Below are positions 1-9,458 of a stretch of DNA of 51,998 nt, in pieces. The stretch is from a virus: IMG/VR virus record IMGVR_UViG_3300012358_000003, positions 1-51,998 of that record; one strand, 5' to 3'. The notes beneath the pieces are model-generated. The model ran no database searches, was not told the origin of the DNA, and saw only the letters and a list, made by a program, of their open reading frames with translations. Each line of letters opens with the position of its first letter. Within the stretch, counting starts at the first letter, position 1. A program made the position numbers and the translations under genes.

Positions 1-476
1 CGATCCTCCAGGACGTGTTCGAGGGATGGATCATAATCATCCGTGAGGTCATCAGCTGGATCAATTCGCTGATTACCCTTCTGAAGCGTGCCCTCGCCCT
101 CATGTCAGCCGTGGGTGCAGGCGGAGGCGGTGGAGGCGGAGGCGGTGGGGCGCACTACGGCGCTCAGTTCAACGCTGGTGAGGGCTTCGCAAATGGCGGT
201 TCGTTCGGTGTCGGTGGGACCGGTGTCGGCCGTGACACGACACCGGTAGCCTTCCGCGCTGAGCGTGGCGAGCGCGTGACCGTCGAGACAAAGAAGCAGC
301 AGCGTGCGAACGACAACCAGGGCGAGACCAAGGTGAACGTGCCTGTGAATGTCACGAGCATATTCGACCTGTCGTCGATACCTCTCGTCAACGAGAGTGC
401 TACCGGCCAGAGGTCCATCATTAATGTCGTTCGCGCCAATCGCGAAGAGATCAACGCAATCTTGGGAGCGAATTAG
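1..476 (+). CDS. Tape measure protein, C-terminal part (gene is split by the window ends)
   Basis: The reading frame is open from base 3, with no start of its own, to the TAG at 474-476. It continues the gene that begins at 50621: the last base of the window plus bases 1-2 form an ACG codon and the frame carries on. The tape measure protein sets tail length inside the tail tube and is ejected at infection. Visible here are a hydrophobic segment (Ile/Leu-rich, about bases 40-110), a run of ten glycines (about 118-148) and a polar C-terminus. ATG of the next gene follows the stop directly. Confidence 0.85.
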   Translation, partial: ILQDVFEGWIIIIREVISWINSLITLLKRALALMSAVGAGGGGGGGGGGAHYGAQFNAGEGFANGGSFGVGGTGVGRDTTPVAFRAERGERVTVETKKQQRANDNQGETKVNVPVNVTSIFDLSSIPLVNESATGQRSIINVVRANREEINAILGAN

Positions 477-1538
477 ATGCTGCGCTTCGCAGACAGTTTC
501 GAGCACTACGGCACCTTAACGTCGAATATGTTGCTGGGCTGGTGGGCCAGTCTAGCAGTAGCTGGCGGTGACACTATAACTTTATCGTCTACGTTTGCAC
601 GAACTGGCACAAAGTCGCTCAAGTTTACGGACAATATCGGTGTCAACGCAAACTGTGACGCGAGGTTCACTCTGGGCGTCAGCGCCATAACGGCAGGTTT
701 TGGCGCGAGTGTATATCTCACCTCGTTACCTGTCGCCAATGCTACGGTAGGTATGCAGTTCCGTGATAGTACCAACACCTCAATATTAACACTCTTATTC
801 CAGTCTGACGGCTCAATAGAGGCCAGAAAAGGCAGTAGCACAGGCACTGTCATCGACATCAGTGACAGCATCTTGACTGCTGGTACCTTCCACCACGTCG
901 AATGCAAGGCTGTGTTCGACACAGTTGCCGGCTCAGTCGAGGTCCGTGTCAACGGCATCACAGTCATCCAGATCGGTTCACTTAACCTTGGATCAGCACC
1001 TGCTGTGGCCTGTTCTCTAAGGATGCTCGATGCTAATGTATCTAACCCGGATGTTTACTGGGACGACGTCTTCGCGTGGGATGACACAGGAACGCACAAC
1101 AACGACTTTATCGGACCGCAGCGTATATTGACGATATTTCCGACTGGTGACACTGCCCAAGCCGACTTCACCAAGAATGGTGCAGCTACGGGTTATGGAT
1201 GTGTCAACCAGTCGACGCCGGACGGTGATACGACCTATCTCAGCTCGACAGTGGTCGGCCACAAGACCGACCTGTCTTTGCCTACGCTGCCTCCAGAGCT
1301 TGTCACTATAGCAGGTGTGATAGTCCCAGCGATGGCAAGGCTAGATGCTGCTGGCGTCGGTAACTTGAAGATGTCGATGAAGAGCGCGGCAGCTCTACTC
1401 GCCGGTGCTGATGTTCCTCTGACAACAGGGTACAACTACATAAGGGGCAACATCTTTGAGTATGACCCTAATACTACATTGGCTTGGACGAAGGCCGGTC
1501 TCGAAGCTGCTCTGCTTCGTAATGAGAAGACAGTCTAA
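477..1538 (+). CDS. Tail protein, concanavalin-like, downstream of tape measure
   Basis: The product is 353 residues. ATG 477 follows the tape measure stop with no gap, and GGGAG lies eight bases upstream. The first 200 residues are rich in beta-prone Thr/Ser/Val with a 'DSFEHYG' opening and a 'YWDDVFAWD' segment, which resembles the jelly-roll (concanavalin-like) domains of distal tail or decoration proteins. The second half carries Asp/Gly loops and a 'TGYNYIRGNIFEYDP' segment often seen in tail proteins next to tape measure genes. Position implies a virion tail role, probably distal tail or tail surface. The exact role is unknown. Confidence 0.6.
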   Translation: MLRFADSFEHYGTLTSNMLLGWWASLAVAGGDTITLSSTFARTGTKSLKFTDNIGVNANCDARFTLGVSAITAGFGASVYLTSLPVANATVGMQFRDSTNTSILTLLFQSDGSIEARKGSSTGTVIDISDSILTAGTFHHVECKAVFDTVAGSVEVRVNGITVIQIGSLNLGSAPAVACSLRMLDANVSNPDVYWDDVFAWDDTGTHNNDFIGPQRILTIFPTGDTAQADFTKNGAATGYGCVNQSTPDGDTTYLSSTVVGHKTDLSLPTLPPELVTIAGVIVPAMARLDAAGVGNLKMSMKSAAALLAGADVPLTTGYNYIRGNIFEYDPNTTLAWTKAGLEAALLRNEKTV

Positions 1539-1541
1539 AGC

Positions 1542-4500
1542 ATGTCCGACCCTGATTTCTCTAAAGTAGTTCTATTACTCTCGTTCGATGGACTGGACGG
1601 TGCAGTAGTTACAGCTGACAAGAGTCCCGCTAATCATCTTCCTACCTTTCTAGCTAATGCCCAGATCGACACCGCCCAATCAAAGTTTGGTGGGTCATCC
1701 TGCTTATTTGATGGGGTCGACGACGCTATCAGCTTCTCAGACAGCAACGACTGGAGACTGTCGGCAGCTAACTCCGACCAGTTCACAGTAGAGGGCTGGG
1801 TAAGGTTCTCGTCTGTCTCAGGCGACCGCCACTTTATGGGTCAGTGGATCGCTGCTAATCTTGGTTGGAATATTCGTAAACAAAGCGGCGGTGAACTACA
1901 GTTCGGGTGGTCCACTGACGGGTCCAACAGCTTCACAGTTGTGACCGCAGGCGCTAACTTCGTCATAAATACCTGGTACCACTTTGCTGTCGAAAAGAAC
2001 AGCAGTGGCAAGATCAGGATCTATATCGACGGTGTGATGCTTGGCAGCAGCACACCAGCTGACTCGTCTATATTTAACTCAACATCCGCGTTGATTATTG
2101 GTGAAGAAACCACCCGTGATTTTGCTGGGTGGTTTGACGATATTCGGATCACCAAGGGTCTGGCCCGCTACGACTCAGATGCTGGGTTCGCAGTCCCGTC
2201 GGCAGCATACCCTACCTTTGGCCCGACAACTATTCTCCCTGCCCGATACTGGATGCTCCAGATTTCTGCCAACAACGGAGACGGCGTTGGCACCGCTATA
2301 TCTGAGCTGAAGTTCTTTGACTCGTCAGGGACCCAGATAAGCACAGTGGGCGGCACGCCGACGGCATCGTCGATATTTAGTGCAAGCTATCCAGCTTCAA
2401 AAGCGTTCGACGGAGTGACTACCGGGTTCGTGTGGCTGAGTAGCGGTATCGCCGCCACTCAGTGGATAAAGATGGACTTCGGTGCCGGTAACGAAAAGGA
2501 TGTCGCCTATGTTGAGATGGCTACTGAGAGTGGCCAACCTACCCGTGGTCCGAGGCTGTTCAGATTAAAGTACTCTAACGACGACGTTGACTACACGACT
2601 AAGTTTGATATTGTAGATATCATGGGTCCGACGGGCAATGGCGTCCGAGCATGGAATGGCGTCGCATTTTACGCTTTCCCACCTCCTCTAAAGCGTGACT
2701 GGCGAATTCGCACTGACACTACGTACCTAACATCTAGGATTAACGTCGCAGTTGCCGAGTTTGAGTTTGCGTTAGGAGCAGCTGGAGCGGACCAGTCTGT
2801 GGTTGCATCACCTGTCTATGGTGAGCTTCAATGGTATTCTAGTAACACTCCTGCTCTGGCAGTTGACGACAACACTGGTACGTATTGGGCAACTAACGTA
2901 GGTGCAACTGTTGCCGCCCCTCAATATTACCATGTTCAATTTTCGACAGCTAAGAATATTTCTGAGATACGCCTCAGGTCTAGGAACGACACTTTTCATG
3001 ACCAGATACCAGCAACAGGTGAAGTCCACTACAGCGATGGAACCGGTGGCTGGGTCTCAGTTGGAACGTTCAATTTTACGGCCGACGGTTCCTCTGCTGG
3101 TCAGGTTCACACTTTAACGACAGGGTTGGCTGTACCTGATCTTGTCAGTGTGTCTCCTGTAAATGGTCCTCTTGCTGGTGGGACGGCAGTAACTCTTACA
3201 GGCACCACCCTCCTTGGCACGACCGACGTCAAGTTTGGTGGGGTGTCGGCGACCTCTATAGTTGTCGTCAACTCGACGACTATAACGTGCGTCACGCCAG
3301 CACACGCTGTTGGGCTCGTCAACGTCGACATATTTAACCCTGCAGGTAACGACACTCTGGTAAATGGGTTCACGTATCAAGACCTCCAGACCATAGTGAC
3401 TCAGACCCCGTTGCTGGTGCTTGATGCGAGTAACCAAGCAATAAGGGTCACTCAGGTCCCGATGCTGATCCTCTATCAAGAGAAACAGCCGACGCGTGTA
3501 ACTCAGACACCACTGCTCGTTCTTTACGAGCCCAAGCCCGTCCCGCTACCTGGACCGGTAGTGCCTGAAACTTCTGTGTCTGAGAGCTGGATCTGGAAAA
3601 CCGCGATCAGCAGCGCTTTGACAAGTAAGGAGCAGCGCAGTCGACTGCGCGAGGTTCCACGGTACAAGATGCAGTTCTCGGTCCTGATACTTGACGAGGA
3701 GGACCGCGTCAGGATATATAACCTGCTCATGAGGTTCCTGAAGACTACTTTCACATACCCGTTATACCAGTACTGTGTCCAGCTGGATCAGGACGCAGCG
3801 GTCGGTGCGACGAAACTCTTCTGCGACACCACCAAGACTGACGTGAGAGCAGGTGAGTTCGTGGCCCTATATGACCCACAGTTGGAGGAGACAACGTACC
3901 TGCTCTGCACGACTGTCGACGTCGACGGGGTGAACTTGTCTGTGCCACTCACCTCCGGCGCGTTCACGTACATGCAGCTGTGCCCCGCGATCGACTTCAG
4001 GATCATGCCTACTGTGGGCCTGAACATGAGATCAGTCGACGGCGACATGTCGATTACTATGGAGAGTGTGAAGCCGCGGATATTCCAGAGACCCGGCGCT
4101 ACACCCACGTTGGCCACGATAGACAGTATATTGGTTGTGCCCGAGCGGCCTCTCGCGAACGATGAGGTTCCCGAGAATTTTGACATGGGCAACGAGTGGT
4201 TCGACAATGGGACAAGTGTCCCAGAGGTCTTTAATGAGTGGACTAACCCACAGACGAAGAGCACGCGGAAGTATGAGTTTGATCGGAGGGTGAAGGTCGA
4301 CTACTGGAGAGCCGTCTGCGATACGCTGAAGGGAAGGCAGAACGTTGCCCTGTTCCCGACATTCAGGAACGACCTCCCGCTGCGTGATCCAATGGTGCTC
4401 AACTCAACGAGCTTCACTACAGACAACATAAACTTCTTCCTGTGGTATCTTGACCAGAATTTCCGCTACCTCGCCATCAACACCGCCAACGGGATGAAGT

Positions 4501-4721
4501 ATCGGCGAGTGTCCTCGGTAGAGCCACACTACGACGCGAATGGTGACCCATACTATCTGACGGTGAAGCTCACAGCAAGCACAGGTAACATAGCGGGTGA
4601 CAACGTCATATCGTCGATCTCTTACATGAACCTTTGCAGGTTGGACAGTGATGAGGTCAAGCTGACTCACTACGAAGTCGACACTGACATAGAGTTCGCG
4701 ATCAAGGCTGTAAACAGATGA
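1542..4721 (+). CDS. Large multidomain tail protein with LamG-like, discoidin-like and IPT/TIG domains
   Basis: The product is 1059 residues and reads as a mosaic. Residues 1-220 look like a LamG/concanavalin lectin domain ('CLFDGVDDAI', 'FTVEGWVRF', 'WYHFAVEK', 'FDDIRITKG'). Residues about 230-385 and 390-540 look like two discoidin-type (F5/8C) domains ('ISELKFFDSSG', 'VAEFEFALG'). Residues about 545-616 form an IPT/TIG domain ('SVSPVNGPLAGGTAVTLTG'). Residues about 619-668 hold three 17-residue repeats of the form TQxPxLxL. The rest resembles a tail-tip structural domain. The lectin-like modules suggest carbohydrate binding at the cell surface (inference). Its end overlaps the next start by 4 bp. 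Confidence 0.7.
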   Translation: MSDPDFSKVVLLLSFDGLDGAVVTADKSPANHLPTFLANAQIDTAQSKFGGSSCLFDGVDDAISFSDSNDWRLSAANSDQFTVEGWVRFSSVSGDRHFMGQWIAANLGWNIRKQSGGELQFGWSTDGSNSFTVVTAGANFVINTWYHFAVEKNSSGKIRIYIDGVMLGSSTPADSSIFNSTSALIIGEETTRDFAGWFDDIRITKGLARYDSDAGFAVPSAAYPTFGPTTILPARYWMLQISANNGDGVGTAISELKFFDSSGTQISTVGGTPTASSIFSASYPASKAFDGVTTGFVWLSSGIAATQWIKMDFGAGNEKDVAYVEMATESGQPTRGPRLFRLKYSNDDVDYTTKFDIVDIMGPTGNGVRAWNGVAFYAFPPPLKRDWRIRTDTTYLTSRINVAVAEFEFALGAAGADQSVVASPVYGELQWYSSNTPALAVDDNTGTYWATNVGATVAAPQYYHVQFSTAKNISEIRLRSRNDTFHDQIPATGEVHYSDGTGGWVSVGTFNFTADGSSAGQVHTLTTGLAVPDLVSVSPVNGPLAGGTAVTLTGTTLLGTTDVKFGGVSATSIVVVNSTTITCVTPAHAVGLVNVDIFNPAGNDTLVNGFTYQDLQTIVTQTPLLVLDASNQAIRVTQVPMLILYQEKQPTRVTQTPLLVLYEPKPVPLPGPVVPETSVSESWIWKTAISSALTSKEQRSRLREVPRYKMQFSVLILDEEDRVRIYNLLMRFLKTTFTYPLYQYCVQLDQDAAVGATKLFCDTTKTDVRAGEFVALYDPQLEETTYLLCTTVDVDGVNLSVPLTSGAFTYMQLCPAIDFRIMPTVGLNMRSVDGDMSITMESVKPRIFQRPGATPTLATIDSILVVPERPLANDEVPENFDMGNEWFDNGTSVPEVFNEWTNPQTKSTRKYEFDRRVKVDYWRAVCDTLKGRQNVALFPTFRNDLPLRDPMVLNSTSFTTDNINFFLWYLDQNFRYLAINTANGMKYRRVSSVEPHYDANGDPYYLTVKLTASTGNIAGDNVISSISYMNLCRLDSDEVKLTHYEVDTDIEFAIKAVNR

Positions 4722-5533
4722 GCGTCTACGACGACAAGGACAGGTCAGTTCATGACTCGGCACCCGTCGAATGCTACAAGTTTGTCGGTGAGTTAGACGT
4801 GTACCGCTACACCAACAACAATGAGGCGGTAACCGTCAACGGCGAGGTCTACGAGCCATTGTCTAGCATCTCCCGTAGCTCTATCGAGACGTACTCCTTG
4901 CTCGACAGTCCGCAAACCGTCGACATCAATATCCCGATCACGTCCGACCTGTCGCAGGCCTACTCCTTCTTGAAGATGCCGCTCACCCTCGACCTTGAGG
5001 TCAGGTCGGTGCACAGGGGGACGAACTACGCGACTGACTGGAAGCTAGTCTGGCAGGGTCAGTGTGTGGCTTTTCCGGTGGACAACAACACAGCTACCGT
5101 GAGCACGCAGTCGATCATTCAGTCCTCGCTCGGCCAGCAGCTTAACCAGCTTACGTTCCAGACACCGTGCAACCACGAAGTCTACGACGTCCACTGCGGG
5201 TTGAACCCTGCTCTATTTACGACCGTCACTACCGTTACAGATATCAAGGACCACGTCATCACTGTCGCTAATGATGGAAACGCCGACGGCGCCCTGTCAG
5301 TCGGCAAGATGGTGAATGTCAGGACCGGTGAGGAGCGAGTGATCGTGAACAACGTGGCCAACGTCGTCACCGTAGGCTACCCGTTCATCGACGTCGTCCT
5401 CGGTGACACTGTAAATTTGGTGCTTGGATGCGATAACGCTTACTCGACGTGCCAGACGGTTTTCGCCAACGTCCTGAACTTCGGCGGTTTCATGTTCCTA
5501 CCGACGACTAACCCTTACGTGGACCCGGTGTAA
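4718..5533 (+). CDS. Tail hub protein, DUF2163 / phage BR0599-like
   Basis: The product is 271 residues and starts with an ATGA overlap on the upstream gene. The C-terminal half has the cysteine pattern of the BR0599 family: 'TPCNHEVYDVHCGLN' near residue 150 and 'GCDNAYSTCQTVFAN' followed by 'NFGGFMFLPTTNPY' at the end. In phages and gene transfer agents this family sits between the distal tail protein and the large tip protein, and forms part of the tail hub with bound metal or Fe-S cysteines in some members. The order here (large tail protein, this gene, tip protein) fits that role. Confidence 0.75.
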   Translation: MSVYDDKDRSVHDSAPVECYKFVGELDVYRYTNNNEAVTVNGEVYEPLSSISRSSIETYSLLDSPQTVDINIPITSDLSQAYSFLKMPLTLDLEVRSVHRGTNYATDWKLVWQGQCVAFPVDNNTATVSTQSIIQSSLGQQLNQLTFQTPCNHEVYDVHCGLNPALFTTVTTVTDIKDHVITVANDGNADGALSVGKMVNVRTGEERVIVNNVANVVTVGYPFIDVVLGDTVNLVLGCDNAYSTCQTVFANVLNFGGFMFLPTTNPYVDPV

Positions 5534-5535
5534 CC

Positions 5536-8130
5536 ATGACGACGTATAGCAGCGAGCCCTTCACGGTCTGGTGGCCGAGGCCAAAGTCGAGTAAGACTGA
5601 GGCGAAGCAGGAAATCAAGAAGACCTACACCACCAACTATGTTGCTGGATCAGGTAAGAGTGCCGACGACGTCAGTCTGCCACGTATCGCTACAGGTGGT
5701 ACCGTCCCTCTGGTGCTCGGCCGCGACGTCGTCCGCAACCCTGACATCATGTGGTATGGTAACCTGAAGCCTGTCAGCAAGAGCGAGGTCACGCAGGATG
5801 TCGTGACTGACGCATCCGGCAACCAGACCATCACCACCACCATCACGACCACCGTCGTCGCCTACACAGTCGACATCCAGTTCTGCGTAGGTCTTGGCCC
5901 GGGCATGAGACTGCGCTCAATCTTCATCGACAACGTTGCCATCTGGACAGGGACTCAAGGACCTGTAAGATCGACCTTCACTGTTGTAGGCAGCGACGTC
6001 ATCACCGACGTCATCTTCGCTGGTGGCAACTTCGACCAGGCTGTTGACCCGTACCTAGATAATCTGATCGCTCAGGAACTTTCAGGCTACCGTGGCTACG
6101 CTTACGTGATCTTGAAGAGTCTCGACACGACGAAGCTTAGCAATATCTCTTTCGAAGTTGACAGGTATCCCGACCCTTTGGCGCTTGGCGCGAGCAACAA
6201 GGTCGGCGACGAGCTTAACCCTGCCTCGGCGATGGCTGAGATCATCACGAGCACGTGGGGTGGTGCTGGCCAGAGCGCGTCGATCATTGGCGCCAGCTTC
6301 GGTACTGTTGCAGCCCAGCTCTTCGGTGAGGGGAATGGCGTCAGCCTCATCAACCGCAACAATGTCTCGGCGAATGAGCTGAACTCGATCATCTTAGAAC
6401 AGATCGACGGTACTCTCTATGAAGACCACGAGACAGGTAAGATCGAAGTCAGCCTGTACAGAGACGAGTTCGACCGCACGAACCTGTTGCGCATATTCGA
6501 CAATGATATCCTGGACATCAAGCTCAACAAGACAGCCTGGAAGTCGACGCCAACAAGTATCAAGCTGTCGTACACCGACAGGGGACTGGTCTACAGGAAC
6601 GTGCCGATGGTCGCGCGCAACCTCGCCTCCAGCTCCAAGCTGAGTCGGTCATCCGTAGAGGTAAGTTTCCCGGCTGTAAAGACCGGCGCCCTTGCAGCAG
6701 ACCTCCTTTCTCGTGTTGGGACGAGCGTCAGCTCTCCGACGCAGCAGGTCACAGTAGTCACTGGTCGTAAAGCTGCAGGGTGCAACCCTGGCGACGTCAT
6801 CCTCATAACCTGCTCAAAATACAAGTACTATTCGATACCGGCTATCGTGCTTAAGCGCCGTACCCAACCGGTCGAGAACAACATGGTGACGTTGATCTGT
6901 AACGTCATATTGTACCCACACAACAAGGTACTGTTCGCCGCGCCTGAGGGCAGCTTCTTCGTCCCAATTGACCCGAACCCTCACGCTCCTGTCTCTGTGA
7001 AGATGTTCAGTGCCCCATATTTCCTGAGGTTCACGAGCACGTCCGTGAACGGGACGTTCGATTACCTGTCAAACCAGGCCGTGAGAGACTACACGAATGA
7101 CGTCCCAGTCGTGTTCGGTGAAGCTTACAATGCAGCCCAAGTAAAGATGGGTGGGTACTACAACTCAGGTGGCATAGACACGAGGTTCTACACTGGGCAG
7201 ACTGCACCTATCTCACCAGGTTTCGACTTTGGATACCCACTTATCGGGAAGCTGACAGGCACTATCGACAAGTTCGACCACTGGGATGGGAGCCAGGTTA
7301 CCATCACCATCCACGGGCTCAATAGCCAGGTAGCAGACTACGACTCTATCTTCAGCGCGTACCAGTCGGTCCTTGGCCAGACAGCTATCATCTGGATCGA
7401 CGACGAGATATTCGTGCTGGACCACGCTCGAGACTTCGGTAGCACGAGTATATTGATCGACACAGGAGCAGGCACACTGACGCTGACTGGCTGCCGCCGT
7501 GCGTACGGTGACACGGTCGCGCAGAACCATGCAGCGAACGCGGACGTCTACGTGACCTCGTTCACGTACACCACCAACTTCCTCTCCAAGATACCCTTCG
7601 CATACGCGACGACACCGAGTTTCAAGTTCGTTGGTGCAGCCTACCCGAAGAAGTTGTACACGCTCAGCTCCATCTCGACGGCGCTTGCCTACTCTGGTTG
7701 GACCACGAACGACAGGGCTAACAGGCCACTTCGCCCGCACGACACGAAGATCAACGCGGCCAGAGGCACGAGCACACCGGTCAACTTGACGCGTGGACTC
7801 ACTGCAGCTATAACTTGGAAGGTGCGCAGCCGCATCACCCAACCTGTCGGCTCAACCCAGACACCCTCATTCCAGACTGACGCGAACCAGGTCGGCGAGG
7901 TCCTTACAGGAAACCACATAGTGTATCGGGTATTCATCGTAGACAGCGCGTTGGTGTCTTGGGACTGTGGAACCACGTCAAGTGCGTCGGACGTCGACAA
8001 CAAGACTATCACGGTGCCTGCAGGGGCCGCCGCAGGTGTCGGTGAACTCTACGTCCAGTCGGAGTTCACGGTGACGAGTGGACTGAAGGTGTCGAAGTAC
8101 CAGGACCGTCTGCCAATAAACCTCGTTTAA
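5536..8130 (+). CDS. Tail tip / central fibre protein (host-specificity J-like)
   Basis: The product is 864 residues and starts 2 bp after the hub gene. It has a proline- and tryptophan-containing N-terminus, then 'PRIATGGTVPLVLGRDVVRNPD' (given in parts: PRIATGG, VPLVLGR), which is typical of the entry of J-like tail tip proteins. Regions with 'DGTLYEDHETGKIEVSLYRDEFD' character follow, as in hub domains that form a trimeric ring. The last 100 residues are beta-rich without a clear fibre repeat. It closes the tail operon and is followed by the lysis block. It probably forms the tail tip and contacts the receptor. Confidence 0.75.
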   Translation: MTTYSSEPFTVWWPRPKSSKTEAKQEIKKTYTTNYVAGSGKSADDVSLPRIATGGTVPLVLGRDVVRNPDIMWYGNLKPVSKSEVTQDVVTDASGNQTITTTITTTVVAYTVDIQFCVGLGPGMRLRSIFIDNVAIWTGTQGPVRSTFTVVGSDVITDVIFAGGNFDQAVDPYLDNLIAQELSGYRGYAYVILKSLDTTKLSNISFEVDRYPDPLALGASNKVGDELNPASAMAEIITSTWGGAGQSASIIGASFGTVAAQLFGEGNGVSLINRNNVSANELNSIILEQIDGTLYEDHETGKIEVSLYRDEFDRTNLLRIFDNDILDIKLNKTAWKSTPTSIKLSYTDRGLVYRNVPMVARNLASSSKLSRSSVEVSFPAVKTGALAADLLSRVGTSVSSPTQQVTVVTGRKAAGCNPGDVILITCSKYKYYSIPAIVLKRRTQPVENNMVTLICNVILYPHNKVLFAAPEGSFFVPIDPNPHAPVSVKMFSAPYFLRFTSTSVNGTFDYLSNQAVRDYTNDVPVVFGEAYNAAQVKMGGYYNSGGIDTRFYTGQTAPISPGFDFGYPLIGKLTGTIDKFDHWDGSQVTITIHGLNSQVADYDSIFSAYQSVLGQTAIIWIDDEIFVLDHARDFGSTSILIDTGAGTLTLTGCRRAYGDTVAQNHAANADVYVTSFTYTTNFLSKIPFAYATTPSFKFVGAAYPKKLYTLSSISTALAYSGWTTNDRANRPLRPHDTKINAARGTSTPVNLTRGLTAAITWKVRSRITQPVGSTQTPSFQTDANQVGEVLTGNHIVYRVFIVDSALVSWDCGTTSSASDVDNKTITVPAGAAAGVGELYVQSEFTVTSGLKVSKYQDRLPINLV

Positions 8131-8149
8131 CCGGAAGGAGAAAGTTGAC

Positions 8150-8314
8150 ATGTCAGGCTTACTCATCTCTGTCCTCGTGCTCCTGTTGATCTTAGTCCTC
8201 GTACACTTCTTGTGTGACACGCTCCCGGGCCTCGCGGGCTACAAGTCCATCATCATGGTCGTGGTCCTCATCATCGGGGTCATCTACATCCTGAGGGGAG
8301 CCATGGCCCTGTGA
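8150..8314 (+). CDS. Small two-helix membrane protein, holin candidate
   Basis: The product is 54 residues with AGGAG seven bases or so upstream of ATG 8150. It consists of two hydrophobic helices (residues about 4-21 and 33-48) joined by a short loop with 'CDTLPGLAGYK', and ends with Arg and 'AMAL'. The pattern of a Pro/Gly-rich loop between two Val/Leu/Ile helices matches small membrane proteins common in phages and alphaproteobacteria. It lies between the tail operon and the endolysin promoter, so a class II-type holin role is the simplest reading, but this is by position and topology only. Confidence 0.7.
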   Translation: MSGLLISVLVLLLILVLVHFLCDTLPGLAGYKSIIMVVVLIIGVIYILRGAMAL

Positions 8315-8316
8315 CG

Positions 8317-8383
8317 TCATATTCCAGGGGAATGACATGATGATATACTCATAAATTTCCCCTGGAGTGACTAGAGAATTACG
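8317..8383. repeat. Dispersed hairpin element, copy 1
   Basis: TCCAGGGGAA (8323-8332) pairs perfectly with TTCCCCTGGA (8357-8366) around a 24-base loop. The sequence beyond the stem also matches copies at 13544-13609 and 37507-37570 (this copy is inverted relative to those). It sits between the holin candidate and the endolysin promoter. It could be a terminator, but there is no T-run after the stem, so a protein-binding or RNA-processing site is equally possible. Confidence 0.65.
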
Positions 8384-8397
8384 CATTTAACCCAAAG

Positions 8398-8426
8398 TTT
8401 ACTTCTGATTACCGACATGATATGAT
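8398..8426 (+). promoter_or_regulatory. Promoter for the endolysin/spanin genes
   Basis: TTTACT (8398-8403), a 17-base spacer and TATGAT (8421-8426) with TGA directly before it (extended -10). The endolysin GTG lies 24 bases after the -10. The spacer resembles those of the promoters at 22487-22515 and 34685-34713. Confidence 0.7.
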
Positions 8427-8450
8427 GTTCTAAATTCACAGGAGCGGGTC

Positions 8451-9458
8451 GTGGCAGTAAAGTCAAAACCAGTTGCACGCAGTGTAGAGTCTCTCAAGGT
8501 TCTCCTAGCACAGATCAACGCCTTAGCACCTGACAGATCCAAAGTATCTGATGGCTGGATCGGGAACGCTGAACATATGGCTCGACACTCGGACCATAAC
8601 CCCGAGCCAGACGGGACCGTCGACGCGAGGGACTTCACCAACGACCCGTCAGGCGGGTGTGACTCCCGGAAGCTCTGTGAGGCGATTCTTGCCTCAAGGG
8701 ACCCTCGCCTGAGCTACGTCATCAGCAACGGTGAGATCGCATTCGGCCGCAAGGGCCCTCACCCATGGACCTGGCGGAAGTACACCGGCGCGAACGGACA
8801 CTACCACCACGCGCACGTCTCAGTCCTCGACGAGGGCCAGGACGACAAGACCCCGTGGAAGATCGAGTCCGCCTTCAAGAAGATGGTCCCCGCGCCCTCC
8901 GTGACCCTCACGAAGAAGCAGGTCAGCTCTGTCATGCACCTCGGGTCAAAGGGCGAGTTCGTTGAGACGCTCCAGAAGAACCTGAGGACCCTCGGGTACG
9001 GCCCGATCGCCGTCGACGGGGACTTCGGCGACGACACCGACAGGGCCGTCAAGGAGTTCCAGAAAGATCACAAGCTCAAGAGCGACGGTTGGGCAGGTCC
9101 AGCGACACTCGAGGCCGTCGGTCACGCCCTCGAGAGGCGGAAGACGCAGCCCAAGATCGACGAGGCCGAGAGCAAGGTTGCCGCCGCAAAGAAGGTAGTC
9201 AACGACGCTGCGGCCAACGGCAAGAGCGTCTCGAAAACAGAGTGGCTTGCAGGTCTCCTGGGGGCAGGAGGGACGGTCTCGGTCATCAAGCAGACTGCCG
9301 ACACGGTGACCGAGACCACTAAGTCGGTCAGTGACATGGTCGTGAGCCTCGGGCCATGGATCCTGCTCGGCGCCGTTACGGCCTCTGCCGCAGGCTACAT
9401 CATCTACGACCGCCGCCGCAAGCGCCTCGAGGCCGCCGCAGTCAAGAAGGTCCTGTGA
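8451..9458 (+). CDS. Endolysin: M15-type peptidase, peptidoglycan-binding domain and C-terminal membrane anchor
   Basis: The product is 335 residues with a GTG start, chosen because AGGAG lies six bases upstream. Residues about 35-145 carry the zinc-ligand pattern of M15/VanY-type peptidases: 'HSDHNP', 'DGTVDARD' and 'HYHHAHVSV'. These enzymes cleave peptide stems of peptidoglycan. Residues about 160-225 form a PG_binding_1 domain ('LGSKGEFVETLQKNLRTLGY', 'VDGDFGDDT', 'KSDGWAGPAT'). Residues about 300-320 form one transmembrane helix followed by 'YDRRRKR'. A C-terminal anchor is unusual for a soluble endolysin and suggests membrane tethering before lysis. The stop overlaps the next ATG (TGATG). 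Confidence 0.85.
   Translation: MAVKSKPVARSVESLKVLLAQINALAPDRSKVSDGWIGNAEHMARHSDHNPEPDGTVDARDFTNDPSGGCDSRKLCEAILASRDPRLSYVISNGEIAFGRKGPHPWTWRKYTGANGHYHHAHVSVLDEGQDDKTPWKIESAFKKMVPAPSVTLTKKQVSSVMHLGSKGEFVETLQKNLRTLGYGPIAVDGDFGDDTDRAVKEFQKDHKLKSDGWAGPATLEAVGHALERRKTQPKIDEAESKVAAAKKVVNDAAANGKSVSKTEWLAGLLGAGGTVSVIKQTADTVTETTKSVSDMVVSLGPWILLGAVTASAAGYIIYDRRRKRLEAAAVKKVL

Noticed and set aside
8317-8383. Hairpin element copies as phage attachment sites
   Set aside because: Strong inverted repeats with differing loops in three places, and no integrase gene in the window.
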